Of a stretch of 64,000 nucleotides of DNA, positions 42,660 to 51,700 are shown in pieces. The stretch is from Streptomyces sp. GESEQ-4 (GTDB taxonomy: Bacteria; Actinomycetota; Actinomycetes; Streptomycetales; Streptomycetaceae): assembly GCF_017948455.1 (NCBI RefSeq), contig NZ_JAFFSU010000008.1:1-64000 (forward strand). Direction: 5' to 3'. The translations under genes and the position numbers were made by a program. The notes below the pieces were generated by a model that searched no databases, was not told the DNA's origin, and worked only from the letters and a program-made list of their open reading frames with translations. Position 1 is the stretch's first letter, and every line of letters starts with the position of its first letter.

Positions 42660-44243
42660 TCACTTGAGGCCGATGTGCGCACCCGGCCCGAGCGGCAGAT
42701 CGAACCCGTAGAAGATCCCCAGGATCACCAGCCACACCGCCAGGAACGGGGCCACGAAGATCGCGAGCCGGGAGATCAGGGTGCCGAGCCTGGCCTCCGG
42801 CTCGTACTGGCGGAGCATGGCCAGGATGAGGAAGACGTACGGGTTCATCGGGGTGATGGCGCCGGTCGCGGAGTCGCCGATGCGGAAGGCGGCCTGGCTG
42901 AGCGCCGGGCTCATGCCCATCAGCATGAACGCGGGGACGAAGACGGGGCCGACCAGGGACCACAGGGCCGAGCCGGAGACGATGAAGAGGTTGAGGCAGG
43001 AGGCCAGCAGGACGAACACGACGATCGCCCAGAAGCCGGTCACTCCCATGGAGTCGAACAGCGCGGCGGCCTTCACCGCCAGCAGCACCCCGACGTTGGA
43101 CCACGTGAACAGCGCGATGACCTGCGCGGCGACGAACATCATGACGATGTAGCCGGACATGTTCTTCACCGAGTCGGTCACGGCGGTGACCGCGTCCTCG
43201 GTGCGGGTGACCTTCTTGACCGCGATGCCGTACGTGAGTCCCGCCAGCAGGAAGGCCCCGAAGAGGACGGGGACGATGCCGCTGAGCAACGGCGATGGTA
43301 CGAAGGCCCCGCCCTCGCCGCGCAGCGGCGCCCCCGGCGGCAGCCACAGGGCGAGGACCGCGCCCAGGTAGAGGAGGACGACCAGGCCGGTGAGGAGCAG
43401 CCCTCGGCGCTGGACGGGCGTGAGGGTGAGGTCCTGCTGCTCGGGCTCGTCCGCGGCAGGCTCGTACGTCCCCAACCGTGGCTCCAGGACACGGCTGATG
43501 AGGAATCCGCCGAGCAGGGCGAGCACGATGCTGCTCGCCGCGGTGAAGAAGTAGTTGATCAGCAGATGGATGTCGAGTCCGGCGGCGGCCGGGAGCACCG
43601 CGGCCGCCTGCTGGGTGATCCCGACGTACAGGGCGTCGAGCGAGCCGATCGTGAAGCCGGCGGAGTACCCCGCCGTCACGCAGGCGAAGCCGCCGATGAG
43701 ACCCGCGACGGGATGACGTCCGGCGCTCTTGAAGACCAGAGCGGCCAGCGGCGGCAGCACGATCGCGGCGACGTCGCTCATCATGTGCGCCTGGCTGGCG
43801 ATGAGCGCCACCGCGTACGGGAGCACGGCCCGCGGCACCCGGGCCAGCGTGGCCCGCATCAGGGTCTCCAGCAACCCCACCTTCTCCGCGAGCCCGACCA
43901 CCATGATCAGGACCAGTACGGCACCGATCGGCGGGAACGTCGCGAAGTTGGGGATCAGGTTCTCCACCAGCCAGCGCAGTCCCTCGCCGGTGAACAGCCC
44001 GGTGACCGGCTTGGTGTCGTCGGTGCCGGGGACGTCGACGGAGACGTCGGCAAGGGAGAGGGCGGTGGAGACGAGACCCAGGAGTACGAAGAGCACGGCG
44101 AACAGGACGATCGGGTTGGGCAGGGAGTTGCCCGCCCGCTCGATCAGCGAGAGCACCCGGTCGAGGGCGCCGCGCCGCTCGGCGTCCGGGGACTTCGGGG
44201 ACTTGCTGTCCGGGCCGGGGAGGCCGGTCAATGAGGACGACAT
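42660..44243 (-). CDS. AbgT-family carboxylate transporter
   Basis: A 527-residue membrane protein with about 11-12 helices. Family features include SLIERAGNSLPNPIVLFAVL, then TGEGLRWLVENLIPNFATFP, PPIGAVLVLIMVVGLAEKVG, PRAVLPYAVALIASQAHMMS and VTAGYSAGFTIGSLDALYVG, ending with IGDSATGAITPMNPYVFLIL. AbgT proteins carry p-aminobenzoyl-glutamate or, in some species, export sulfonamides. Its start touches the stop of the upstream amidohydrolase gene, so the pair probably import and cleave an amide or peptide-like compound. Confidence 0.88.
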   Translation of the reverse strand: MSSSLTGLPGPDSKSPKSPDAERRGALDRVLSLIERAGNSLPNPIVLFAVLFVLLGLVSTALSLADVSVDVPGTDDTKPVTGLFTGEGLRWLVENLIPNFATFPPIGAVLVLIMVVGLAEKVGLLETLMRATLARVPRAVLPYAVALIASQAHMMSDVAAIVLPPLAALVFKSAGRHPVAGLIGGFACVTAGYSAGFTIGSLDALYVGITQQAAAVLPAAAGLDIHLLINYFFTAASSIVLALLGGFLISRVLEPRLGTYEPAADEPEQQDLTLTPVQRRGLLLTGLVVLLYLGAVLALWLPPGAPLRGEGGAFVPSPLLSGIVPVLFGAFLLAGLTYGIAVKKVTRTEDAVTAVTDSVKNMSGYIVMMFVAAQVIALFTWSNVGVLLAVKAAALFDSMGVTGFWAIVVFVLLASCLNLFIVSGSALWSLVGPVFVPAFMLMGMSPALSQAAFRIGDSATGAITPMNPYVFLILAMLRQYEPEARLGTLISRLAIFVAPFLAVWLVILGIFYGFDLPLGPGAHIGLK

Positions 44244-45529
44244 CAGGGCTGCCTTCCGGTCGTGGCCCCTGGGAGCAGGAGGTCCTTGCGGATCACGCCG
44301 TCCTGGACGACGCAGACGATGTTGGCGGGATCGCCGAGGACGCCGATGTCCGTGAGCGGATCGCCGTCGCAGACGATCAGGTCGGCGGTGCGGCCGGGGG
44401 CCAGCGTGCCCAACCGGTCGGCGACACCGAGGAGTTCGGCGGAGGTGCGGGTCCCGGCGACGATGGCGGCCATCGGGTCCATGCCCAGGTCCACCAGATA
44501 GCTGAGCTCCATCAGGTTCACACCGTGCGGGCCGACCGCGGCGTCGGTGCCCAGCGCGATCCGGGCCCCGTACTCGATGGCCCGGGCGATGTTCTCCTTG
44601 GTCAGCCCGGACCAGCGGACCTTCTTCTGGTAGTGGTAGTCCGGCATCGTGTCCTTGTTGATCCCGGCGTACACGGTCGACAGCGTCGGTACGACGAAGG
44701 TGCCGCGCTCGCCCGCCAACTCCAGGGCCCGCTCGTCCAGGCCGTAGCCGTGCTCGATGCTGGTGACGCCGCCCCGGATGGCGTTGACGATGCCCGCGTT
44801 GCCCTGGGCGTGCGCGGCGACCGGCTTGCCCCCGTGCCGACGGGCCTCGTCCACCACGGCCCGGATCTCCTCCTCCAGGAGGCCCTCGTCGTCGGGCTGG
44901 TCGTACGGGCTGCCCATGCCGCCCGTGGCGCAGACCTTCACCAGGTCGGCGCCGTCCCGCAGAACGCGGCGCACGGCGAGGCGGGCCGCGTCGGCCGTGT
45001 CCGCGAGCTCCGACATGCCCGCGCTCAGATCGGTGCCGTCGGGCAGGCGTACGTCGGCATGGCCGCCGGTGTGGCTGATGATCCGTACGGCCGTGTGCAG
45101 CCGGGGACCGACGATCCGGCCGGTCTCGACGGCGGTGCGGTAGCCCGCGGACAGGCCGCCCACGTCACGGGCCGTGGTGATGCCCGCGTCGAGGGTCTGC
45201 CGCATCCGCGCGGCGGTGTCCAAGGTGACCAGCACGGGGTCGAGTTCGGCGCGGCGACCGGGCGGCGAGCCCTGTGCGTACGCGAGGTGGACATGGCAGT
45301 CGAAGAACCCGGGCAGGACGGTACGGCCGCCGACGTCGACGGTCTTCGTCGTTGCGGTGTCGTCGGGCGCCGTCGCGGCGGGGCCGGCGTAGGTGATGGT
45401 TCCCTCGGCATCGGCGACAACAACCGCGTCGTTCACGGGAGTTGCCCCGGTGCCGTCGATGAGCCGGGCGTTGTCGAACCGCAGCGCGGTCCTGACGGTC
45501 TCTCGCTCTTGCTTCATGGCATCCGTCAT
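44243..45529 (-). CDS. amidohydrolase-family protein (imidazolonepropionase/prolidase-like)
   Basis: Start taken as ATG 45529; GTG 45544 and ATG 45517 are in frame and none has an ideal ribosome site. About 428 residues. The metal motif is VLPGFFDCHVHLAYAQGSPP (HxH), with GKPVAAHAQGNAGIVNAIRG, SIEHGYGLDERALELAGERG and IALGTDAAVGPHGVNLMELS, ending LAPGRTADLIVCDGDPLTDI. This is the Xaa-Pro dipeptidase/imidazolonepropionase-like group that hydrolyses peptide or amide bonds. It is operonic with the AbgT carrier and divergent from an Lrp-type regulator. Confidence 0.85.
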   Translation of the reverse strand: MTDAMKQERETVRTALRFDNARLIDGTGATPVNDAVVVADAEGTITYAGPAATAPDDTATTKTVDVGGRTVLPGFFDCHVHLAYAQGSPPGRRAELDPVLVTLDTAARMRQTLDAGITTARDVGGLSAGYRTAVETGRIVGPRLHTAVRIISHTGGHADVRLPDGTDLSAGMSELADTADAARLAVRRVLRDGADLVKVCATGGMGSPYDQPDDEGLLEEEIRAVVDEARRHGGKPVAAHAQGNAGIVNAIRGGVTSIEHGYGLDERALELAGERGTFVVPTLSTVYAGINKDTMPDYHYQKKVRWSGLTKENIARAIEYGARIALGTDAAVGPHGVNLMELSYLVDLGMDPMAAIVAGTRTSAELLGVADRLGTLAPGRTADLIVCDGDPLTDIGVLGDPANIVCVVQDGVIRKDLLLPGATTGRQP

Positions 45530-45549
45530 GGCGGGCGGAATCACTCCTC

Positions 45550-45559
45550 CGATATCGGG
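45550..45559. promoter_or_regulatory. palindrome between amidohydrolase and Lrp regulator genes
   Basis: CCGATATCGG is a perfect 10-bp palindrome in the roughly 65-base divergent region. It is a possible operator for the adjacent Lrp-family protein; a single short palindrome is weak evidence. Confidence 0.35.
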
Positions 45560-45594
45560 AATGTGGCATCAGTTACAGGCGAATGGAGTGTGGA

Positions 45595-46752
45595 ATGCAC
45601 AAGAAAACCCGGTGTTACGGTGCAGCTTTCGGCCTCGATTCCCGCGAGACGCGCAGGAATACGCCGCCCGGAGGGGCGCAGGATCGTGCCGCGACGACGC
45701 TGGACGAGCTCGACCGGTCCGTCGTGCACGCGCTGCAGATCCATCCCAGGGCCTCATGGACCCTGGTCGGCGAGGTGCTCGGCATCAACCCGGTGACCGC
45801 GGCCCGGCGTTGGCGACGGCTGGAGGAGGCCGGTCTGGCATGGGTGACGGCCTATCCGCGGCTGTCGAACTCCCGGATCGTGGTGAGCGGGGTCGTGGAG
45901 GTCGATTCGGAACCGGGTGCGGCCGAGGACGTGGCGCAGGTCCTCGCGGCGGAGTCGGCGGTGGCGAACATCAAGCTCATGGCGGGCGGCCGGGACCTGG
46001 TGGCCTCGGTGCAGGCCCCCGACCTGAACGAACTGGCCCACCTCACCACCCTGCTCTTCCACGGGACTCCGGGGGTACGGGCCACACGTACGCATGTGTC
46101 CACGGGCGTGCCCACCGAGGGCAGCCGGTGGAGGCTGCGCAGTCTGGACGCCGCCCAGTGCGCGCGGATCGAGGCGGCCCTGCCCGTGCCGTCGGCCATG
46201 GCGGAAACGGCGAGTTGGGACACCCTGGACGCACACCTCATGGAACTGCTGAGCACGGACGGCCGCATGTCCCTGCGCAGTCTGGCGGCGGCGACCGACG
46301 CCGGTCTGACGACGGTGCGCCGCAGACTCCAGTCGCTGCTCGCCTCACGGGTGAGCCTGCGCTGCGACCTGGCCCGGCCACTGTCCGGATGGCCCCTGTC
46401 GGCGGTGTACTTCGCGTCCGTACCGGGCCAGTACCTGGAGGAGACGACCCGGGTGCTGGCCGGCGTGCGAGAGGTCAGGTCGTGTGGGATCACGGCGGGG
46501 CCGAACAACCTAGTGATCGATGTCTGGCTGCGGACGCTGGCCGACGTGCACGCCTTTGAAGCCCATCTGTCGCGCCGACTGCCGCGCCTGACCATCGGCG
46601 ACCGCTCGGTGGTGCTGCGCACGGTCAAGCACATGGGGCGGCTGCTGGACCGGGACGGCCGCAGCGTGGGCGTCGTCCCGCTGCGGAACCCGCACGGCCC
46701 GCTCCCGTCCGCCTCAGGCCTGACCGCCGGCTTGGATCTGTCGGTGGGGTAG
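45595..46752 (+). CDS. double-length Lrp/AsnC-family regulator
   Basis: Start ATG 45595 has ggag six bases upstream (ATG 45583 has none); 385 residues. There are two HTH/ligand modules in tandem: HTH1 in LDELDRSVVHALQIHPRASW with TLVGEVLGINPVTAARRWRR, and HTH2 in WDTLDAHLMELLSTDGRMSL with RSLAAATDAGLTTVRRRLQS, each followed by a RAM-type region. Ordinary Lrp proteins are about 150 residues and dimerise; this one is effectively a fused dimer, a form common in actinobacteria. It is divergent from the amidohydrolase-AbgT operon and probably controls it in response to an imported amino acid or peptide. Confidence 0.85.
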   Translation: MHKKTRCYGAAFGLDSRETRRNTPPGGAQDRAATTLDELDRSVVHALQIHPRASWTLVGEVLGINPVTAARRWRRLEEAGLAWVTAYPRLSNSRIVVSGVVEVDSEPGAAEDVAQVLAAESAVANIKLMAGGRDLVASVQAPDLNELAHLTTLLFHGTPGVRATRTHVSTGVPTEGSRWRLRSLDAAQCARIEAALPVPSAMAETASWDTLDAHLMELLSTDGRMSLRSLAAATDAGLTTVRRRLQSLLASRVSLRCDLARPLSGWPLSAVYFASVPGQYLEETTRVLAGVREVRSCGITAGPNNLVIDVWLRTLADVHAFEAHLSRRLPRLTIGDRSVVLRTVKHMGRLLDRDGRSVGVVPLRNPHGPLPSASGLTAGLDLSVG

Positions 46753-47101
46753 CGGCAGTGGCGATCCGAAGTGCGTCGGGCAGGCTCAGTTCGTCGGCGT
46801 CCACCCGGGTCGTGGACCAGGTGACCGCGCTCCAGAGTGGTTGCGCGCGGCCCCACCATCCGACGCAGTCGGCTCGATCGGCCTCGGCCGGCGGGCTGGT
46901 CCTCCCCACGCTGTTCACCCGTGGCGGCCACGGCGGCCGAGCGGCACGTCCAGATCGTCGTCGTCATCATTCGCGACGGTCTGTAACTCGAGGTATCGCC
47001 CGCCGGGCCCCGCCGAGCCGCTGGGTCGGTCGCGCATCCGGAGCCGGGGGAGCACGCTGGAAGCAGCCGCTCGCGATGGGAACAGGACGAGGTGACCTCG
47101 C
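46753..47101. other. intergenic region without a recognisable gene
   Basis: About 350 bases between the Lrp regulator and the YihY-like gene. Open frames exist on both strands, but none has a ribosome site together with a recognisable protein, and no strong hairpin was seen. It presumably holds the promoter of the gene at 47102. Confidence 0.5.
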
Positions 47102-48142
47102 ATGCGCCACGCGGTCGTGTCCCCACTTCAGCAGGCTTGCCGCGGCTCGCTCGGCGGTGGCGGGCATGACCCCTCCGGCCGACCCGTGGAACCGGTCGGT
47201 CCATCGGGCCCCCGGGACTCCTCCGGGGCGCCTGAGTCTCCGGGTTCCCCGGCCCACGACCGGCCCGACACGAACGCGAATGACCCGCGCACCCGCACCC
47301 GCCCCCACCGGTCAAGGGACGTGCGCCGCTCCCTCCACGTCAGGGGCACGCGCGTATGGCGGCGCGGCAGGGAAGTGGAGCTGATGCACCGGGCCATGGG
47401 CTTCGCGGCCCTCGGGCTGGTGACGATCGCCCCGCTGCTGATCGTGGTCGCGGCGGCGGCCCCGATCCAGGAACGGGGCTTCGCCCTGTGGCTCGTGGAC
47501 GGCATGGGGCTGTCCGGGCGTTCCGCCGACGCAGTGCAGGACCTCTTCGCCGCCCCCCGCAAGGTGCTGAGCACGATCAGCGTCCTGAGCGTGGCGTTGC
47601 TGGCGCTCTTCGGCGTGCCGTTCGCGGGCAGTGTCCAGACCGGCTACGAGAAGGTGTGGGACCTGCCGGCCGGGCGCTGGCACACCGTATGGCGACGTGT
47701 GGTGTGGCTTGTCGTGCTGACGGCCTACCTTTTCGCCGAAGCGCAGAGCGGGGCCGCGCTGGGGCCGGGAACCCTGCGGTCATGGGCGCGGATCGTGCTG
47801 AGCACGCTGCTCGGCGTGCTCTTCTTCTGGTGGGGACAGCGCTTCCTGCTGGGCGGCCGGATCCCCTGGCGCGCTCTCCTGCCGGGCGCCATCGCCACGA
47901 TGGTGGGCCTGGGCGGCCTGCGTGTGTTCTCCTCCCTGGTCTTCTCCCCGCTCATCGTGAGCAACGCGGACTCGTACGGTTCGGTCGGCACCGTCCTGAT
48001 CGTGACGTCCTGGCTCGTCGGTGTCGGCTTCGTCGTCTTCGGCGGCGCCCTCGTCGGCCGCTACTGGTACCTCCACGAACCGCACCACATCCCGCACCCG
48101 CACCCGCGCGCCCACCCCCGCTCCCGCTCCCGGAAGCGCTGA
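47102..48142 (+). CDS. YihY/BrkB-family membrane protein
   Basis: Start ATG 47102 follows a gaggtga ribosome site. The first 85 residues are a Pro/Arg/Gly-rich, probably disordered leader. The conserved part starts WRRGREVELMHRAMGFAALG and has about six membrane helices, including LGLVTIAPLLIVVAAAAPI, LSVALLALFGVPFAGS, VLFFWWGQRFLLGGRIPW, ALLPGAIATMVGLGG and YGSVGTVLIVTSWLVGVGF, followed by a His/Pro/Arg-rich tail. The YihY/BrkB family is of unknown function; it was once called ribonuclease BN. A later start near 47320 is possible. It is convergent with the FadR-type gene. Confidence 0.75.
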   Translation: MRHAVVSPLQQACRGSLGGGGHDPSGRPVEPVGPSGPRDSSGAPESPGSPAHDRPDTNANDPRTRTRPHRSRDVRRSLHVRGTRVWRRGREVELMHRAMGFAALGLVTIAPLLIVVAAAAPIQERGFALWLVDGMGLSGRSADAVQDLFAAPRKVLSTISVLSVALLALFGVPFAGSVQTGYEKVWDLPAGRWHTVWRRVVWLVVLTAYLFAEAQSGAALGPGTLRSWARIVLSTLLGVLFFWWGQRFLLGGRIPWRALLPGAIATMVGLGGLRVFSSLVFSPLIVSNADSYGSVGTVLIVTSWLVGVGFVVFGGALVGRYWYLHEPHHIPHPHPRAHPRSRSRKR

Positions 48143-48143
48143 A

Positions 48144-48833
48144 TCACACTTCCTCGACGGGAGGCATGAAGGCCCGGAGCCACCGCTCCGTCTGTGCCAC
48201 GTGGGCCTGTGCGGCGCCGGCCGCGGCGACGGGGTCGTGGTCGGCGATGGCGGTGGCCAGGTTGCGGTGGTCGGCGTCGCTCTTGCGGCGCAGCTCAGGG
48301 CCCTCGGGGAGGGTGAAGACCTGGTACTTGCGGGAGCGGGCGCGGAAGACGGAGAGCAGGGTGGCCAGGGTGGGGTTGCCGCCGATCCGGGCGATCTCGG
48401 CGTGGAAGCGGTGGTCGAGCTCGGAGGCCTTGGTGGGGTCGGCGGTGGCCTCCATGTCCTCGATGAGGGAGAAGAGGGTCTCCACGGACTCCGGTGTGCA
48501 GCGCGCCGCGGCCTGCGCCGCGACGTGGGACTCCAGTACCCGCCGGATCTCGTACACCTCCAACAGGCCGGTCAGCGGCAGGAGTTCGAGGGTCAGCGAG
48601 AGGCTGCCGATGACGTCCTCCGGCCTGAGCTGGGAGACGTAGGTGCCGGAGCCGTGCCGCGGTTCGACCACTCCCAGGGCCGCGAGCATCCGTACGGCCT
48701 CGCGCAACGACCCCCGGGAGACGCCGAGTTCCTCGCAGAGTTCCCCTTCGGGCGGCATGCGCTCGCCCGCGCCGAGGCGCCCCGTCCCGATCATGTGCCG
48801 TAGGCCGTGGAACGCCTTGTCGACTGCGGACAT
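48144..48833 (-). CDS. FadR-subfamily GntR regulator
   Basis: Start ATG 48833 follows gggaggag; 229 residues. The winged helix is at 5-75 (GRLGAGERMPPEGELCEELG, VSRGSLREAVRMLAALGVVE, PRHGSGTYVSQL), followed by an all-helical FCD effector domain with LEVYEIRRVLESHVAAQAAA and ELDHRFHAEIARIGGNPTLA, where Asp/His residues usually bind a metal and an acid ligand. It is divergent from the CefD-like and sugar-transport genes, with two palindromic sites in between (48912-48958), so it most likely represses them and itself. Confidence 0.9.
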   Translation of the reverse strand: MSAVDKAFHGLRHMIGTGRLGAGERMPPEGELCEELGVSRGSLREAVRMLAALGVVEPRHGSGTYVSQLRPEDVIGSLSLTLELLPLTGLLEVYEIRRVLESHVAAQAAARCTPESVETLFSLIEDMEATADPTKASELDHRFHAEIARIGGNPTLATLLSVFRARSRKYQVFTLPEGPELRRKSDADHRNLATAIADHDPVAAAGAAQAHVAQTERWLRAFMPPVEEV

Positions 48834-48911
48834 CCGACTCCTCCCGTGACCCTGACGGGCCGGCGGCGGCGTCCGGACCCTCCCGGAACTGTACCGAGTC
48901 GCCGGATCGTG

Positions 48912-48958
48912 AGTCATCAGATGTCTTGGGTGTATCGAGACTGAGTCATCTGATGACT
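48912..48958. promoter_or_regulatory. twin operators for the FadR-type regulator
   Basis: Site 1, AGTCATCAGATGTCT (48912-48926), and site 2, AGTCATCTGATGACT (48944-48958), are 15-bp palindromes; site 2 is perfect around its central base and site 1 has one mismatch. Their centres are 32 bp apart, about three helical turns. A further half-site, gagtcatcata, is near 49006. They lie between the regulator start (48833) and the CefD-like gene (49078). Confidence 0.75.
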
Positions 48959-49077
48959 ATCGCTGTTCGACCCCTTGATTGCTGGAAAATCGACTGCCAG
49001 GATGCCGAGTCATCATACGTACCTTGGCGGGTGTCCGATGTCCTGTCAGGGTGCCCGTCCGGCAGATGTGGAGTCAC

Positions 49078-50319
49078 GTGAGCGAGACCGAGGTCACCAC
49101 AGCCCCGCGCCCGCTGCTGCTGGCCGACGGCCGGCCCGCCGCCGGGGCCTGGTCGCTGGACCCCGCGATGAAGCACCTGAACCACGGCTCGTTCGGGGCG
49201 GTCCCCCTGGTGGCGCAGGAGCGGCAGAGCCGGCTGCGTGCGGAGATGGACCGCTCCCCGGTGGTGTGGTTCCCGGCGCTGCCGCAGCGGATCGCCGCCA
49301 CCCGGGTCGAACTCGCCGACTTCCTGCGGGTCGCCCCCGACGACCTCGCCCTGGTGCCCAACGCGAGCGCCGGTGTCAGCGTCGTGTACGCCGCCCTCTC
49401 CCGCCGCCGTGGTGGCGAGATCGTCGTCACCGATCATGGCTACGGCGCCGTGACCATGGGCGCCGAACGGCTGGCCCGCCGCTGGGGCGGCCGGGTCCGC
49501 ACCGCCCGGGTGCCGCTGGACGCGGACGAGGAGCAGGCGTACGAAGCCGTCGCCGCCGAGTTGGGCGAGGCCACCGACCTCGTCGTCCTCGACCACATCA
49601 CCTCGGCGACCGCACGCCGGATGCCGGTGGAACGGATCGGCGCGGAGGCCCGGCGGCGCGGCATCCCGCTGCTCGTGGACGGCGCGCACGTCCCCGGTCT
49701 GATCGCCGCCCCCCTCGACGGCGTGACCTGCGACTTCTGGGTCGGCAACCTGCACAAGTGGGGCTGCGCACCCCGCGGCACCGCCGCGCTGGTCGCCCGC
49801 GGAGCACTGCGCGACCAGCTCTACCCCCTGATCGACTCGTGGGGCGCCGCCGATCCGTATCCCGACCGCTTCGACCAGCAGGGCACGGTCGACGTCACCG
49901 GCTGTCTGGCGGCGCCGACGGCACTGGACTTCATCGAGCGGACCTGGGGCTGGGGTACCGCCCGCCGGTACATGGAGGACCTGGCCGGCTACGGCGAGCG
50001 CGTCGTCGGCGCCGCCTTCGCCGAGCTGACCGGCGTCTCCAGCGCGGTCGACGTGGGCATGCCCGTTCCCGGCATGCGGCTGGTGCGGCTGCCCGCGGGG
50101 CTGGCCGGCAACCGCGTCGAGGCCGACGCGCTGCGCGACCGGGCGGCCCGCGAACTGGGCGTGGAGACGGCCTTCACCAGCTTCGGCGGCGTCGGCTACC
50201 TGCGGCTGTCCGCCCACGTGTACAACACCGCGGCCGACTACGAGTACTTCGCCGAGGCCTGCGTCCCCGTCCTCGGCGAGTGGGCCCGCGCGGCCCGCGA
50301 ACAGCCCGGCGCGTCGTAG
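49078..50319 (+). CDS. class V aminotransferase-fold PLP enzyme (isopenicillin-N epimerase-like)
   Basis: Start GTG 49078 has ggag four bases upstream; 413 residues. Family features are MKHLNHGSFGAVPLVAQERQ, NASAGVSVVYAALSRRRGGE, the cofactor Asp201 and His204 in IPLLVDGAHVPGLIAAPLDG and the PLP-binding Lys227 in FWVGNLHKWGCAPRG. The opening HGSFG and the overall pattern match the CefD-like group, whose members act as epimerases, desulfurases or lyases on amino acids. Ahead of a sugar-type ABC importer and under the FadR operators, it may use an imported amino-sugar or amino acid; this is inference. Confidence 0.82.
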   Translation: MSETEVTTAPRPLLLADGRPAAGAWSLDPAMKHLNHGSFGAVPLVAQERQSRLRAEMDRSPVVWFPALPQRIAATRVELADFLRVAPDDLALVPNASAGVSVVYAALSRRRGGEIVVTDHGYGAVTMGAERLARRWGGRVRTARVPLDADEEQAYEAVAAELGEATDLVVLDHITSATARRMPVERIGAEARRRGIPLLVDGAHVPGLIAAPLDGVTCDFWVGNLHKWGCAPRGTAALVARGALRDQLYPLIDSWGAADPYPDRFDQQGTVDVTGCLAAPTALDFIERTWGWGTARRYMEDLAGYGERVVGAAFAELTGVSSAVDVGMPVPGMRLVRLPAGLAGNRVEADALRDRAARELGVETAFTSFGGVGYLRLSAHVYNTAADYEYFAEACVPVLGEWARAAREQPGAS

Positions 50320-50393
50320 GCGGCGCACCCCCTCCAACCCCCCGTCCCCGAAGCCGCTGCCAGCGCGGCCGTAGCAAGGAAGAGGTCGGCACG

Positions 50394-51698
50394 ATGAGAA
50401 GAAGGACGGCAGCTCTCGCCCTCGGCACAGCCAGTGCGTTGGTCCTGTCCGGCTGCTCCGCCATGAGCGGTGGTGGCAGCGGCGGAACCGTCACTCTCAA
50501 CATGGTCGAGAGCCTGACGAACCCCGCCCGCACGGACCTGCTGAAGGACCTCATAGCGGACTTCGAACAGCAGAACCCCAAGATCAAGGTCAATCTGATC
50601 TCCCCGCCCACCGAGCAGGCCGACCAGAAGATCCAGCAGATGCTCCAGTCCGGCAGCGGCGTGGACACCCTCGAGGTGCGGGACACCACCGTGGGCCCAT
50701 GGTCGAACAATGGCTGGCTCTACGACATGAAGAAGGACCTGGGGCCCTGGAAGGGCTGGCAGGCCATGACGGAGAACGCCGTCAAGGCCTCCGAGAACGC
50801 CGACGGCAAGACGTACTTCGTCCCGTACGGCTTCTACGGCCTGAGCGTCTTCTACCGCACCGACCTGATCAAGGAGGCAGGCTTCAGCAAGCCGCCGGCC
50901 ACCTGGGAGGAACTGCTGACGCAGGCCTCCGCCATCCACGACCCGGCCAAGCGCCGCTACGGATACGCCTTCCGCGGCGGGACCAACGCCAACGGCAACG
51001 CCACCGCCGTCATCGAGGCGTACGTCGCCGACGAGATCGACCCCGCCGACGGCTTCAAGCTGAAGGACGGCAGTACGATCTTCTCCGCGCCCGAGGCCCT
51101 CGACGCCATGGAGACCTATCTCAAGCTCTTCAAGCAGGCGTCCCCGAAGTCGTCCGTGTCCTGGGGCTACCCGGAGATGGTCGAGGGCTTCTCCAACGGC
51201 TCCACGGCCTTCCTGCTCCAGGATCCCGAAGTGATCGCCACGGTCTCGGAGTCCAAGGCGATCACGAAGGACCAGTGGGACACCGCACCGCTGGTGGCGG
51301 GCCCCAGCGGCAAGACCGTCCAGCCGCTGGCCACCGCCGGATGGGGCGTCGCGGACGGCAGCAAGAACAAGGCCGAGGCCGTCAAACTGGTCGAGTTCCT
51401 CTCCGAGGGAGAGGCGTCGACGACCTTCACCAAGAAGAACAGCCTGGTGCCGATCCTCAAGTCGGCGACCGAGGACCCGTTCTACAAGACCGGCCCCTGG
51501 TCCAGCTACGTCACCATGACGGAGCACCCGGAGAAGTACCTCAACGTCAGCCAGCCGCGCGGCGTCGCCTGGTGGACCGAGTGGCAGCAGAAGGCCGATG
51601 CCGACATCCAGAAGATGGTGCTCGGCAAGACGACGCCCAAGGAACTGCTGGCCGGCTGGGACACGTACTGGACCGAGAAGCGGCAGCAGGAGCAGTAG
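50394..51698 (+). CDS. ABC sugar-type substrate-binding lipoprotein
   Basis: ATG 50394 follows an aaggaagagg ribosome site; 434 residues. The signal ends in the lipobox LVLSGC, so the Cys is lipidated. The mature protein is an extracellular solute-binding family 1 protein: LIADFEQQNPKIKVNLISPP, KIQQMLQSGSGVDTLEV, FVPYGFYGLSVFYRTDLIKE, PPATWEELLTQASAIHDPAK and TAGWGVADGSKNKAEAVKLV. Such proteins bind mono- or oligosaccharides or other polyols. The two following genes encode its permeases. Confidence 0.88.
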   Translation: MRRRTAALALGTASALVLSGCSAMSGGGSGGTVTLNMVESLTNPARTDLLKDLIADFEQQNPKIKVNLISPPTEQADQKIQQMLQSGSGVDTLEVRDTTVGPWSNNGWLYDMKKDLGPWKGWQAMTENAVKASENADGKTYFVPYGFYGLSVFYRTDLIKEAGFSKPPATWEELLTQASAIHDPAKRRYGYAFRGGTNANGNATAVIEAYVADEIDPADGFKLKDGSTIFSAPEALDAMETYLKLFKQASPKSSVSWGYPEMVEGFSNGSTAFLLQDPEVIATVSESKAITKDQWDTAPLVAGPSGKTVQPLATAGWGVADGSKNKAEAVKLVEFLSEGEASTTFTKKNSLVPILKSATEDPFYKTGPWSSYVTMTEHPEKYLNVSQPRGVAWWTEWQQKADADIQKMVLGKTTPKELLAGWDTYWTEKRQQEQ

Positions 51699-51700
51699 GC

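Noticed and set aside
46758..47384. Open frame of about 208 codons between the Lrp gene and the YihY-like gene
   Set aside because: No ribosome site and a composition unlike the neighbours; it overlaps the better supported gene starting at 47102 in another frame.
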